Of a DNA stretch of 64,000 nucleotides, positions 25,183-37,508 are shown piece after piece (within the stretch, counting starts at the first letter, position 1; every line of letters starts with the position of its first letter). Both the position numbers and the translations under genes were made by a program. The notes under the pieces are model-generated. The model had not been told where the DNA came from. It was given only the letters and a program-made list of their open reading frames with translations, and made no database searches. The stretch spans positions 583,237-647,236 of the forward strand of contig JAODUO010000077.1 of NCBI GenBank assembly GCA_025642075.2, in the 5' to 3' direction. This DNA comes from Ridgeia piscesae (lineage: Eukaryota > Annelida > Polychaeta > Sabellida > Siboglinidae).

Positions 25183-25202
25183 AATATATATATATATATA
25201 TA
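25111..25202. repeat. (TA)n microsatellite
   Basis: About 90 bp of TA dinucleotides with one TGTATAA interruption, just downstream of MRPS15. Confidence 0.95.
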
Positions 25203-25564
25203 TTGAAATATGTTAAAATGTTGCTATATGACAGAACATATATTTGGAACATGCATTCTGATCCAGCTAATCGAAGCAAGAGTCTGCTGACTGACATATT
25301 TTATAGTATATTTGCGTCGTTGTAGATTGTGTTTGGCAGCGTATCTGCTACTGGGAAGTAACTGGTATATAGGATATTATCATACGAAACACGATTGCCT
25401 GACATATTGACACTACAAATACAAAACACGCATTTATAGCGCTGCACAGATATTTAATAATACAAACAAGTGATTTGCAAGTAATTCTAACGCTGCACAA
25501 ATATTTAATAATACAAGCAAGTAATTTGCTATGCTGTACAAATATTTAACATTCGTTGCGTCTC

Positions 25565-25745
25565 GTCACTTCCGGTTGCAGCACGGAAACATCTCGAACA
25601 CCAACAATTCCAAGCAACCACGTGACTGGCGGTTGTCTAGGCCTACAATAACGGTAACATAGTCGATGTTTAATGTACATGTTCTAATTTGTTAGCAACT
25701 AACTATCTCACGCGTAAAGTGTATGTACAGTGCGCATGCGTCAGT
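25565..25745. promoter_or_regulatory. Orphan promoter-like motif cluster
   Basis: Within 180 bp lie an ETS-like ACTTCCGG (25568-25575), a USF/E-box-like CACGTGAC (25619-25626) and an NRF1-like TGCGCATGCG (25731-25740), which is palindromic. No coding exon could be recognised on either side. It may be an unrecognised 5' exon, a non-coding RNA start or chance. Confidence 0.35.
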
Positions 25746-26039
25746 GAGATCATTGAACCAGCGGCGACATTCGTCCTGTGTCGTCCTTGTCGTGATTACG
25801 AAGCGACCATGTCTCTTCCGTCAACGTGTGTCGCCCTCTACAGTGAGGGGTCGTAATAAGATGAATGATTGATCTGTTGAGCATCGTCCGTCCCACTTGC
25901 GATGAGAAGCGTGGGAACCAGCCAACTACAACTCGTCTGTCCCTTATACAGCCACTTGCGGCTGTTTTATGTGCCGTTGCAACTAAAGGTTTGTGAACGC
26001 ATGAGAACGGGCAATGTTTCGGGCTGTTTAAATGCAGTC

Positions 26040-26455
26040 TCTGTATATCAATCGTTATACCAACAGCGATATGTGCTTGTGAAACATGGAAGGATACGTT
26101 AAGAACATCAAACAAAAACTAGACGTATTCCACCGGAAATGTCTTCGCTTCACATTAGGCATCTCATGGAGAGACGACATCACCAATGAAGAAGTGACGA
26201 CGACAGCAGGCATGGATGGTCTACATGACACCGTCAAGTGTCGACGACGGAGACTAGCTGGACACTCTCTACGTTTATCGAGAGATCGGATAGCACACAT
26301 TGCGAAGGAGTGGGCGCAGTAGGAACATAGGAAGGCCACTAAAGACCTGGCGCAAGACATTTAAAGAAGATTTGGCGGAAATGGAAATCAACAATTGCGA
26401 ATGTTTGTTACAGGTAACGAAAGCTCGTCGCCCGATTGCCCGAAAGGAATAGGAG
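26040..26455 (+). pseudogene. Reverse-transcriptase C-terminal relic (endonuclease/RT element)
   Basis: The plus-strand frames read, in order, ACETWKDTLR, then (after a frameshift) VFHRKCLRFTLGISWRDDIT and RRRRLAGHSLRLSRDRIAH, then (after another shift) GRPLKTWRKTFKEDLAEMEI. The order FHRKCLRxILxIxWRD, RRRxLAGHxLRL, GRPxxTWRxTFxEDL is the standard tail of RTE-like endonuclease/reverse transcriptases. Two frameshifts and no 5' part: inactive. Confidence 0.82.
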
Positions 26456-26559
26456 AAACTATAAAAAAATCTAAGTAAGTCTAGTAGTGTCCATTCAACG
26501 TGACTGTTTTGTTGTGTGGAAAGGACGAGGTCGGTCTAAGAGTAACCTCCTGTTTGGGA

Positions 26560-29500
26560 TCAGTCGGTCTTGTCGTCGGTGGTGGCGGGCGGTTGGCGGG
26601 CGGGGAAGAGGCAGCTGCTGGGGACGAATCCCTCGTTGTCATCGGCGGCCTTCACGAGCCACCAGTCGGGGTCGGCGTCGCTGAGCAGGGTAACGAAGTC
26701 GCCCCGCTCCACCCCCAGTTCACCCTCCTGTCGGGCCCCGAATGCGAACAGTACTATGTATCGGTCGTCACAGCAGCATTGTCGAACCGGCGCCGGCTCA
26801 GGCGTCGCGATGTGCGTGTTGTAGACGTACATCGGCTGATCGGTGGTGGTAACGTCACGCCGTTGTATCGGGTAGAGGCGAGGCAGCGTGTAGCAGTCGC
26901 TGTCTTCCTCCTGCAGCGTCTCTAGGTACGGCGTTCTGTAGGTCCTGCCGTCCGACCGTGTCCACGGCTCGCGGCGGGCACGAGACCGAGGCTCCTTCCG
27001 CCGACCGACGCTCCTGTCGTCGGCGAATAGCTCCTCTATGAGGAGCTGTTCACAGTTGTGTTGCATGGTCGCCTTGTGGATGGCCCAGCCGCCACAACTG
27101 CACATCACCGGGCTCGGAGACATGGACACTCGCCCAGGCGCGTCGACAGCGAGTTTGGCGTTGAGTATGTCCCGGAGAAGTGGCTCCAAGTCCGTGACGC
27201 TCTCACTCGCGTCGCTGTCGTCCGTCAGACAGCCGAGACAGCCGATCGTCGCGTCCAACAGCGACTTGGTGCGGTGCATTATGGGACGGCGCCGTCTCGG
27301 CACCTTGCCGGTCGGCGTCTGCTTGAACAGGTCGTCGATGGCGTCTTCAGTGATAACCAGGTCATGGTCATTGTCGGGGTCGGAGAGCAGGTCGGAGCAG
27401 GGCTCGGAGCAAGAGCAGGAGTAGGGGCAGGAGACATAGGAGCACGCGTCGCTGTTCGGCACGAAGTCGTCGACACTGCGCTGGAGAGGGGCGCAGTAGG
27501 ACTGCGGGACAAACCCCTCCCTGCCACCCGCCGTCACGTACATCCAGTCGTTCTCCTGAAACACAGAAACGACGTGGACCAGTTACCTTTTTTAATGCTC
27601 TTGTGGACATCCACGCGCGACAGGTGTCGCTGCGGCTGAATACGTCAGTACCAGCTCTTCTCTACCCCCCGACGCATCCCTTTTAACGTAGCTAAAGATA
27701 TGGTTCGTACCAGGTCACGTGACCATGATATAAAAAAATAGCCAACCGTGATGCAATGTTTAGGATTGGGATTCCCACCAGTCGTGTATTCGCCGGCAAC
27801 TTATCACGACGACTGACGAAGTCAATTACTATAACCGTGTAGGTCACTCCCAAGGCTTTTGGAGACAATCAGCCAGGGGTACAGTAGCGCAACGACCCCT
27901 GGCTTGCCCGTGAACAATAGCCGCATTATGCATGGACAGGTCACGCACATATACAGGCATATAACATTATACATTGTATCTATAGACATAGATACCAATC
28001 ATTGATTCACAGCAGCTTATAGAGATATCAAAGAACCCTCTGTCACTGACGAAACAATATGGCGATACATACGGCTCTTGAAGGACTGGGCACGAATGCC
28101 ACAGATCTCACCAACTACACTGTCTGGAAGTCCATTGCAGACTTGGACCGCAGAGAGGATGGAAGTTCTGCCAGTGGATCTTCAGATTGGTTCTATGAAC
28201 GCATGACTTGCTATCAAGACAGACTATTGCGGGTTGCTCATCCAACCACATAAGGCTGAAGTAGCATCGTTCGTTGGTCACACCAGTGTATAATGTCGTT
28301 TAGAAACAACGACTCTAATGGAGAAGAAAGTATACGTTTACAAAAGCAAGAGTTGCGGGCTCGATGAGAATAGAAGACCAGAGGATGAGGGCCAAGGGAG
28401 GAGGGGGGCGTGAAGGAAAGCGTCAGGGTGAACATGGCGGGAGATTGGATGAAGTGGGACACGTGCAACGACTGGAGGAGGGAGGAAGATTATCGAATGA
28501 AGATGCTGAACGCAGGTGGAAGGAAGAGGAAGATGGCTGAGATGGCGAGTGTGTAAAGTGATGCAGTGGACGTCTGGGAGGAATGGAGAACGGGTGCAAC
28601 AGATTGGGAAGGAATGACACGGGTGGTGGAAGCGGAAATGGGTGAGTCGTGATGGAAACTGAAGGAAAGCAAACAAAGGAGGACCAGTGTCCACAAGAGT
28701 CACACACCGACCTGAAGGGAGAGGCCGACATAGACTGTTATGGTCCGTCAGTTTCTCATCCAGGACCAGCGTCGTCTTAGTCGCTTTATATAAAAATAAT
28801 TCTCACGGTAAAACAGCCGGCGTGCCTGGAAGTATTCACACAAACGCATCACGTGACCCACCTGGAAGAGCATGTGAACGATCTGTCCGCGGTGCACGTA
28901 AAGCTCGTCGCTGACGCACGGCCGGAAGTCGTGCAGGACGACCATGGTGCACTGCGGCTCGCCGGAGTTCTTCGCAATGCCAACGCGTACCAAGGTGTCG
29001 AGACTGTCGCTGCCGGTGATGCGACCGAACATCGGGGGTGTCTCCACTCGTCGGCGCTCTGCAGAACAACAGGGTCAGCGTTGTAGGAACGTGAAATAAC
29101 AAATATATACTTTAAGCGCTATAATAAATACGCCACCCCCACATTATGTTAGACCTCATGCGGGGGTTGCAACTATGTAATGCGGGGAAAATAATTTACA
29201 GAGTGGCGCCACCTAGCGAGGAGTTCATCCCATGTCAAGGCACTTCTTTAAGTTCACGGCGAACTTTTTAGCAGGAGCCGTTCAAATGTTTTGTTTTGTT
29301 TGGGCAATTAGTCTCTCCCGTTTCTTATTTATAAATCACGTTGTTAAATTGTTGCGTGATAGTTCCTTGGTTGGGTATGCGAACTATTTGTTATGCAAAA
29401 GGGTATAACATAAGGTATACTATAGATGCGTTGTTATCATAACATGGTTTTATATGATATAAATGGTCCCTATTCCAATGTCTTCGACTGCGGCCACCAC

Positions 29501-32332
29501 AGGTTTGCACGAGTCACTTGTAATTATTGTAATGGTAATACACATTAGCCAGAATACGTTGAATGTTTCGAGGCTAAATTTAAACTTGTAAACATGTGCG
29601 CCGAGGTATGGCAATAATGATATGGGTCTACGGCTATATAAAACATCGTCGTTTATTTAAAAAAATCCTGAATCATCCTTGTGATAGGATAGATATATTG
29701 GTCAGACCACGTAGCATGTTTATTCTAAAAAATCGTTTTGACTTGGAACATTCGTTTGAAAATCGCGCTGTTGTATATTATCAGATCATGGCCACATATC
29801 CGCTCTTGCGAAAGAAAACAAGCCACAGGCTAATGCACGTAGCCACCCGTTGGACCATTTCCTGACCACCCGCAGCCATGCATGTCCACGAGCAGCCACG
29901 CGTGTCCACAAGCGCCCTCAACTTCTACACTGGTAGATTGTTCCCTCGCGCCGACCACAAACTTGCGATGGTTAATTAGATGAAAGTGCTGATGGCATCG
30001 GTGTGCGTCGTTGCCCGATAAGGTCCCACTCTGCGATACGGTGCCGTATTCATTTACTGTTGTTAGTTTTTCTACCGTCAGCGAGATTTGACCTGGTTTT
30101 TGTTGTCGAGTAGTTACGGTCGGCGAGGAGCATGAGATGGCCTACGTGCCACGTAACAAAGGCCGTTGAGAACTGATGAAGCTGCCAGAGTCCGGGGCAC
30201 ATACAGTTGCGTGTTCACACGCAATGCATCGCTGCTGCAGGTGTCTTTCCGCAGAAACGTTTTTATCGGCTCAGCGAGACCAATTTATCATGCACCCAGC
30301 ATACGCTGTCGTTTATTTCTCGTCTAGTCGTAACACAAGCAGAATTTTAAATTCTTACATTGTGCTGCGACGTTACTGTACACTTGCCGCAAGTATCGAA
30401 TCTGTTGTGTTTTATGTTACGTCTGCCTCTGTTGAAAAGAGTAGTTATGTCCTTTAAGTTCTCGCAATTATGTATATCCACTGTGCACGCAATGCCAAAG
30501 ATAATAATCAAATTGTAGTGTGACAAACATCAACTTGAATAGTGACAGTGTTCAGTCAGCCAGACGCATATCTGTGCTGCTGAACCAGACCCGTTGACAT
30601 CTGCCACGATGTTATCAGGGCCTATATCTGGCAAGCCTTTGTTGTCGGACCAGGAGAGTTACTTTCTCGTCAACCACTCGTTTAAAGCATCTAGCCGAAA
30701 GAACCGGAGAGTCGTGTCGCAACATTACTCTTGAGAAAATAACACAACTTTGTAACACCTTCAAAGTTATGAGTCAAGTATTCTTGGGAATATAACAAAA
30801 CACCTTCCAATTTGTTTATCAAGGATTCTTTCTCCGTCTCCTCTTTTTCTCCAATCACTGCAATTTATGAAATATCTGCGTTGGCTCTCTGTGTTATATA
30901 TCGCATTGTTTTAAATTGGCCGCTACATGTGCTGTTTCAAGAAGGTCTCAGTTCCGGTAAAATGCGCTTAATCAAGCGTGGATCAAATCAAATAAATAAT
31001 ATCTATTTTTATTTTAGAACAACAACATCAACAACAACAACGTAACACGTTAAACACAAAATCACCGTTTCAAAAGTAAAGTTGTGTTGCGTAGTACATA
31101 GTCACATAGCACGTTATATGCTGCCATGAATATAAACTTCAAAATATTTATACACATAAGTAATTATTACATATACGACGATTATTATGATTGTACGATA
31201 TCCTCTGTATAACAACGGGCTGGGGGAAGCGACGGAGAAAAAACCGAAAGATTATAAGAAGTTACCGTGATAAAGCAACTATGATAACTTTTGGCGAATC
31301 CTAGCATACATATAGAAATTAAAATAAATATTTAACTGCACTCCGCAAATCTGAGATGTAATGGCCAAGAGAATTGTCTATGGACTAGGAATTGGTTAGA
31401 TAATTGATTTGAATTTGGGCACGTGTACTGAGCGACAGGAGACCGGAAGTGGACACAGCGGTGTCCTTAACGTGGACGGAAGAGGGAGAAAAACTGACCA
31501 CGTTACTGACAGGATGTCATAGAAAGATATTGGAGAAAACTTGAGAATGAAAGCCCTTAAGGGAGTGTAAACGGTTAGTGGAGGCGGCTGTACTTTAGAA
31601 GGGACAACCAAGGTAAGAAGGTAGGCGAACGAGGGACTGTAGGGTATGGAGGGGAATTACGTCCATTTGAGGCAATACACCCTCTCTACGTTTCACTATA
31701 TCACATATTAGGTTGTTTCTGATGCTGATATTGTTCCTTGACACGTGAGCGCGAAGGTAAATACTCAAGAAGGTCTTAAAAAAATAGAAAGTGTTTTCTT
31801 CATTTTTGATATTAAATGTAACGCTTACATGTTTTAATAAAGTAATGGAAGCCAAAAGCAGTGTTTCATACCTAGGCGTATACCATCACAACAAACCGGC
31901 AAACACATCAGCAGCTTTATTTGTGGGTAAAATAGGGCGTTTATTGGACCTGTTTGTCACCTATTTACACAAAGTAACACTGTCAGTGTGGCACTCTTGT
32001 CAACCGCGTGACAAGGAGCTTAGATGGGACTTTTGTTCCCGTCACATTGACAGATATCATTATGATTTAGAATTCTTACATGAACAGTATGGCCGACGGG
32101 CGTTGGGAGAAGAAAGCCTAGTTTGAACGTTTGTCGACCTCAACGGCCAACACTTTAAGAGTTTACGTGAGCCAGTGTTGTCCAATCCACTAGGATTACG
32201 TCTATTCAGCGGCCACGAATACCTGTCATCCATGGTATGGAATATGGGCCAGATCGAATTCTTGAGAAGATATAGGCACCATTGATAGCTTAATATGGTT
32301 ATTTTAGGATTCCAGCACAGTTATTTACATAC

Positions 32333-32408
<76 letters not shown>

Positions 32409-33528
32409 AGTATGGTGACATTGGATAACGATTAGTTCCAAGACTTAGCGACATATGTTTGTTTCTGTGTAACGGGCGCGGTAGAGTAGGTATTAGAACG
32501 ACCAGTGGAGAAAATCAGGGTCCGAATCATTTTGCTCCACTTTGAAGCAATACGTTCCTCTCTTCAATGACTCGGTTCTATTACAGAGCGCAGTCAGCTC
32601 TATAAATGTGTACCTAGTAAGAAACAGTTAGTTGTGGATGTGTCAGAACTTCGACGAAATGTCTTAGCGCATTGTGAGTAGCGTGGCTAAAAGATTCTCC
32701 GAGAAGATGAGAGGATGTCGAATGAACATATATGCAAATGGTTGAAGTATGAAGCATTTCGAATAATGCCAGTAACTGAATACTGATTTATGTGCGCACT
32801 TCATAAGCAGTTTGAATTATATTTAATATAAAAGGCGTTTATCGTAATATCTATTAGGCATTATATCAGATATTGTGACATTTTAAAATGTCAAATAAAT
32901 TTAATATTGCTGAACGCTCATACAAATACCAGACAATTTTACGATTGAACATACATACTATTATTATAATAGTCATGAGAACATTACATTCGCTAATAAA
33001 TCAAAACCTACAACAAACACGTACTAGCCACTTAAATTAATAATAGTTCACGTCATCTACGCCATAAGTCATTTCTTTCACACAGCCCACTTGGGTCAAA
33101 ACACTCGACTACGTCACATATCTAAAAATAGCATAACTGATACTGCGGGCCACAGTCAGCATCAAATAACCAAACATTATTATTAATTTTTTAGGTGAAT
33201 ATACCATTATTATTACCCCCGTACACGCTGTGGATGTCACTCCACAGTGTAGTTAGTGTGTAACTTCGCGTGTTGTCGGTGGCCCTACAACAGGTGAACC
33301 TACACAGGTAGACCGCTACGTACTCCGAGACACAGAGAGTGACACTTGTGTCGCGGGTAACGGTTCACGTCGTGTTCGTGACACCGCCTTCAGCGGGCGA
33401 CGGTGACAGCACGAAGTCGACGCCACGTTCCTTCTCCCTCCCGCCCCTACGACACCGTGAAACGGGCACCTACCTTCTGCTGATCTTCTTCTACCCGGGC
33501 AAACTCTGGCCGGACAGAGGAACGCCAT
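26560..33528 (-). CDS. SH3-domain protein, Dlish (vamana)-like, three exons
   Basis: Exons on the minus strand: 33528-33474, 29058-28862 and 27555-26560. They have consistent phases (1, 0) and give 415 residues. The start MAFLCPARV and the segment MFGRITGSDSLDTLVRVGI resemble insect Dlish. SH3 domain 1 covers about residues 56-107 and is split by intron 2; it shows VVLHDF, DELYVHRGQ, ENDWMYV and EGFVPQSY, all SH3 signatures. SH3 domain 2 is at about 349-402, with YIVLFAF, GELGVERGDFV, DPDWWLV and EGFVPSS. Between them is a low-complexity linker with a cysteine cluster (CSYVSCPYSCSCSEPC, residues 122-137). In Drosophila, Dlish links Fat/Dachsous signalling to Dachs at the junctional cortex and is palmitoylated; function here is inferred from similarity. 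Intron 1 is 4.4 kb. Confidence 0.85.
27615..27660 (+). repeat. Fragment of dispersed repeat (CAGGTGTCGCTG family)
   Basis: CAGGTGTCGCTGCGGCTGAA then TACGTCAGTACCAGC matches blocks at 38197-38245 and 48995-49039. It lies in intron 2 of the Dlish-like gene, close to the exon 3 acceptor. Confidence 0.55.
32335..32405. repeat. (TA)n microsatellite
   Basis: About 35 TA units in intron 1 of the Dlish-like gene. Confidence 0.97.
32473..32620 (+). mobile_element. Degenerate tRNA-derived SINE
   Basis: GGGCGCGGTAGAGTAGGTAT resembles a tRNA 5' half with an A box. GGGTCCGAATCA (32518-32529) is a decayed B box at the correct spacing. The body differs from the SINE at 11.4 kb. Confidence 0.5.
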
Positions 33529-33529
33529 G

Positions 33530-35240
33530 TTTACTGGCCGCGCGCTCGCTCACTCACTCACTGGGCGCAGTTTCCTGCGGCATGACCCGCTTCGTTTCGG
33601 CAGCGGGGTATTGTGCGCTCTCCTCACCCGACCGACTCTCAATACCCCCGTTGAATACACCTGCCGGGGGGCGTAGTCGTGGGCATTGAAAGCGACCATG
33701 CCTCGCCGAGCGGGCACCGTTCTCTAGCTCGCCCGGCTCCGTGGTTTATCGGGGTCGGACGGCAGAGATCGCCGCTAAGATATATCGCTACGGTAGTGGC
33801 GCGATGGCGCCGTCAACACACAATCGGTGTAGTTGAAAAGCTGGTGACTACGACTGTGACTCAGTGCATAGTGTAATGTTACAGGTTCACAGACAGTCAC
33901 GCTAGATTATTTTTTGTTCATATTGATTGCTCTATATCACAAATAAAAAGGACATAAGCGGACGAACTTTAAATGCACCAATTTAAGTACACCGCCGTCT
34001 GTGCACTTAACTAGAAACCTGAGACACAAGAAACGTGTTCATTAACCAAAACCTGGTAGGTTTAACCAGATGTTAAAACGCACAGGATACCTGTGGGCCT
34101 GCCTATGCTTATCATTACTCTAAGAACCAGCGGCGCTATTCTGTATTATTCTCATAAACTGTGGACTTTTTCGTAAGTTTAAGAACCAGAGCTTAGGAAT
34201 TCGGCTTACTGCGGACAATGAACAGAGAAGATGAACGATACGCGATACAATACGACAAAGATCAGTAAGATGTTGAAATGATGAAGAAGGAACGCTCGAC
34301 TAGAGACGAATGACACATGCATTGTGCAGGGCGAAGGTGAGCATGCAACTGAACGCAGTCAGGCGTGACGATTCCGACAAAAGATGAACAACAGAATGAT
34401 AAACGAGCCCAAAAATGCTCGAGACGGCCAAGTCGTATATCAACGCCGCATCTACACGAGACAATAGGTCCCACGTTGTCACAACGTGATTATTACGTAA
34501 GAAAACAACCATGCCACGCTCGTCATCTGACTTAGACTGGTCTACTACTGACGTCACAATCATAACTATGTAATGTGTACTGAAGTGTCCAATATGTAAA
34601 CTACGTCGCAGTTTGCTTACGTTACCACCACAATTATGCACGGGACCTCCGTCAAGCTCTGCTTTTGGCAGCAATGTTGATAACGGTTATATAATTTATG
34701 TGAATTACATTACTTCTGCGACATGACATATCCTAGTGCAAACATGCATACAAGTGCCACTTTAACTATTTTCCCTTAAGTTTTTCTCATAAAACATCTT
34801 CTTGAACCAGAATTTAAAAATAAAAGTACAACGAATTGCTCGTGTGCAGGCAGCCATTTTTGATTGCTTGACGGAGTATTTGTTTACGAAATGGTCATGC
34901 GAAGGACAGGTTAATTACATAATCATAATGATACAATGTGTAAAACTGATGGACCCCATTCGTCGAGATAATTAAACGTATGCAAGTGGCTCCCGTCGAA
35001 CTTTGCCATTACCTTCGATGTTAATGAAGACAGGGTTTAATATAAGTTACTTACTTTACTAGGGCGGCATGAAAGCTGCTCGATCAAACATTCCCGCCAG
35101 CAGTTGTAGCCTTTAACACATCATTACATGTCTTTGTCATAAAGTAAAACGTTTAGCGGAACTCCGCGAGAGGCCAACATTTCCTCAAATGACGAAATGT
35201 TCGAGGTGTATTGATATGTTGATGTGTTGACGGACCAGTA
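33530..35240. other. Intergenic region upstream of the Dlish-like gene
   Basis: The first ~300 bp are GC-rich and likely hold the promoter. About 34560-34920 is a copy of the dispersed repeat also found at 6110-6425. No coding exon is supported. Confidence 0.55.
34560..34920. repeat. Dispersed repeat, copy 2
   Basis: Carries GACCTCCGTCAAGCT, GTGAATTACATTACTTCTGC, AGTTTTTCTCATAAA, CGTGTGCAGGCAGCCATTTT in the same order and orientation as the copy at 6110-6425. Confidence 0.55.
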
Positions 35241-35260
35241 ACTAGGTCCCGTACCATGGG

Positions 35261-35750
35261 GTGGGTATATCAATTATTTGGCGTCACAATGTTCACCTAC
35301 CGCTGTATAAAACAATAGTTAAGCCTCACTTAGAATATTGTATACAAGCATGGAGGCCATATCGCAAGAAGGATATTGATATGCTAGAAAGAGTACAAAG
35401 GAGAGCAACCAAAATTAGACAAAAACTCAGTAATATTAGTTATGAAATGCGTCTAAAAGAATGTGGTTTAACAACACTAGAGACCAGAAGATTGAGAGAT
35501 CAGATTGAGGTGTTTAAAATATTGAATGGATATGAAAATATTGACAGAATTTTTTTCTCCATTTTCACAAAGAACAGTAAATGAATGGAACAGATTATCA
35601 GCTGATTGTGTAGGTGCTAGTAGTGTTAATATATTTAAAAATAAAATCGACATATACCTAGGTTGGACTCTCGATAACCCAAATGGCTTCCTAGTCCACC
35701 TGCCATCTAGAGTTGAATCTCTAGGTGGCAATCTTGTTAAATCTGGTTAA
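35261..35750 (+). pseudogene. Non-LTR retrotransposon reverse-transcriptase 3' fragment
   Basis: Reads LYKTIVKPHLEYCIQAWRPY, then MLERVQRRATK, MRLKECGLTTLETRRLRDQI and VFKILNGYENID. After a frame change it reads FSQRTVNEWNRLSADCV and NIFKNKIDIYL. This is the typical C-terminal thumb-and-tail of Jockey/CR1/Rex-like elements. A short internal deletion probably causes the frame change (RxHxxKL-type residues are missing). The 5' part is absent. Confidence 0.85.
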
Positions 35751-36084
35751 ATCTTGTGGTGTTCACGACATTACCACAGTGGCATGATTTTCACGCGCTA
35801 TAGGAATTGCGTCGTCAAACTGTAGCGACCCTTCTATGACACTAGTTAGACAATTATATTAAGGTGTGTATTTGATGGGTTCCTTTGTGACATTTGTTTA
35901 GGTGCCTCCTCGCCTCTGTGTCGTTGTGTCCGTCTCTCCGTCTACTTCTGTCTCTGTTTCGCTGTCTCTCTGTCTAACCCATGGATGTATTGTAGTTATG
36001 TCTGTCAGTCCGGCCCATTTCTCTATTTTGTTGTCACTGTATCTCTGTCCTCTATCTGTCACTCTTTAATTTAATTACCGTCTC

Positions 36085-36690
36085 ACCGTCTTCCACATTA
36101 GGCCCTACCGTCTCTCCGTCTTCCGTATTAGGCCCTACCGTCTCTCCGTCTTAGGCCCTATCGTCTCTCCATTTGATGTCCTACCGTCTTTCCGTATTAG
36201 GCCCTACTGTCTCTCCGTATTAAGCCCTACCGTCTCCCCATCTTCCGTGTGAGGTTCTACCGTATCTCCGTCTTCCATATTAGGACCTACCGTCTCTCCG
36301 TCTTAGGCCCTACCGTCTCTCCGTCTTCCGTGATAGGTCCTACTGTCTCTCCGTATTAGGCCCTACCGTCTCTCCGTATTCCGTAATAGGTCCTATCGTC
36401 TCTCCGTATTAGGCCCTACCGTTTCTCCGTATTCCGTATTAGGCCCTACCGTCTCTCCGTCTTCCGTAATAGGTCCTATCGTCTCTCCGTATTGGGCCCT
36501 ACCGTCTCTCCGTATTATGTCATACCGTCTCTCCGTATTAGGCCCTACCGTCTCTCCGTCTTCCGTAATAGATCCTATCGTCTCTCCGTCTTCCGTATTA
36601 GGCCCTACCGTCTCTCCGTCTTCCGTAATAGGTCCTACCGTCTCCCTTATTGGGCCCTACAGTCTCTCCGTCTTACCATATTGCCGTCAG
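36085..36690. repeat. ~30-bp minisatellite (CCGTCTCTCCGTATTAGGCC)
   Basis: About 20 irregular units alternating CCGTCTCTCCGT, CTTCCGTATTAGG or CTTCCGTAATAGG, and CCCTA. Flanking sequence is also rich in GTCTCTCCGTCT (from about 35930 and up to about 36800). Unit length varies because the CTTCC block is optional. Confidence 0.9.
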
Positions 36691-37199
36691 TGACTTTTAT
36701 TGTAATACCATCTCTCCGTCTTTCTGTCTCCCGGTGTCTCCGTCTCCTAGTCTCTGTCTTACGGCATTGCCGTCTCTCCACCTCTCTGATACTGTCTCTC
36801 TATCTCCCTTTAATTTGATAAACATTTAATACTGAAATCCCGTGTACAAGTCTGGGAAAGGATATCACTTGCGAATATGTGGTTTCCATGTGATTGTGAA
36901 GCCAAATACTCACGCGATTCCAGGAATTTCGCAAACAGAAAACCGCAACTCGATTCTAAACAGATATCGTCTGCATTTCTTTATTATTGGCTCTTTCGTG
37001 GTGGCACCAACCCTAGCGGATCTGTCCAACATCGTTTAAATAATATCTAGATGTGTATTATCTGTTCGAATAAGCACAGCGAATATAAATCCTGAGTCTG
37101 TACATTTCAGCAAGTGTGCATATGTGTTTCTAATTTAAATAATCAGAAACCGCGCGCGAAAAACACATTTTTAAGTGTCAAGTGACAGCGCCGTCATCA

Positions 37200-37500
37200 A
37201 TATTTCGCCGGTAGACCAGCAACATCCTCGCGCTGACCTCTGTATAAACACCCGTGTATGCGCATTAATGATATAAACATCCATGTCTACGGCCGTCACG
37301 TGACCAACACCATCAGCGGAAGATACAAGACTTATATCGACGTTCATCCATCTGACCTCTGAATTTATGTACACACCCGTGCACGCGTACGCTCTAACAT
37401 TATGAAGATCCGCGTACACGCTACACAAACTGCAATCCATCATTGGAGCGCCACCGCGCGGCCGTGGTGCACGTCACGTGACAGACGCCCGTCACGTGAC
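37200..37500 (-). repeat. Decayed duplicates of the adjacent exon's 3' end
   Basis: Downstream of the stop codon at 37509 lie further copies of its surroundings. GTCACGTGACCAACACCATC at 37296-37315, with the following ~20 bp, resembles GTCACGTGACCGACGCCATC at 37490-37509 plus the last codons. A second pair of related blocks (TGACCTCTG...CACCCGTG) lies at about 37233 and 37362. The unit probably arose by tandem duplication of the final codons and 3' UTR. Confidence 0.55.
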
Positions 37501-37508
37501 CGACGCCA

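Larger units (their letters stand above)
29060..33470 (-). other. Large first intron of the Dlish-like gene
   Basis: 4.4 kb without a supported exon. It holds a CTCF-like CCACCTAGCGAG motif (29206-29220), a (TA)n tract (32335-32405) and a tRNA-derived SINE-like sequence (about 32473-32620). A frame at 31791-32126 is open but not recognised. Confidence 0.6.

Noticed and set aside
28059..28253. 64-codon plus-strand ORF in intron 2 of the Dlish-like gene
   Set aside because: No recognisable motif and no flanking splice sites; probably a decayed repeat.
31791..32126. 111-codon plus-strand ORF, possibly transposase-derived
   Set aside because: Considered a P-element/THAP-like relic, but no diagnostic motif could be confirmed.
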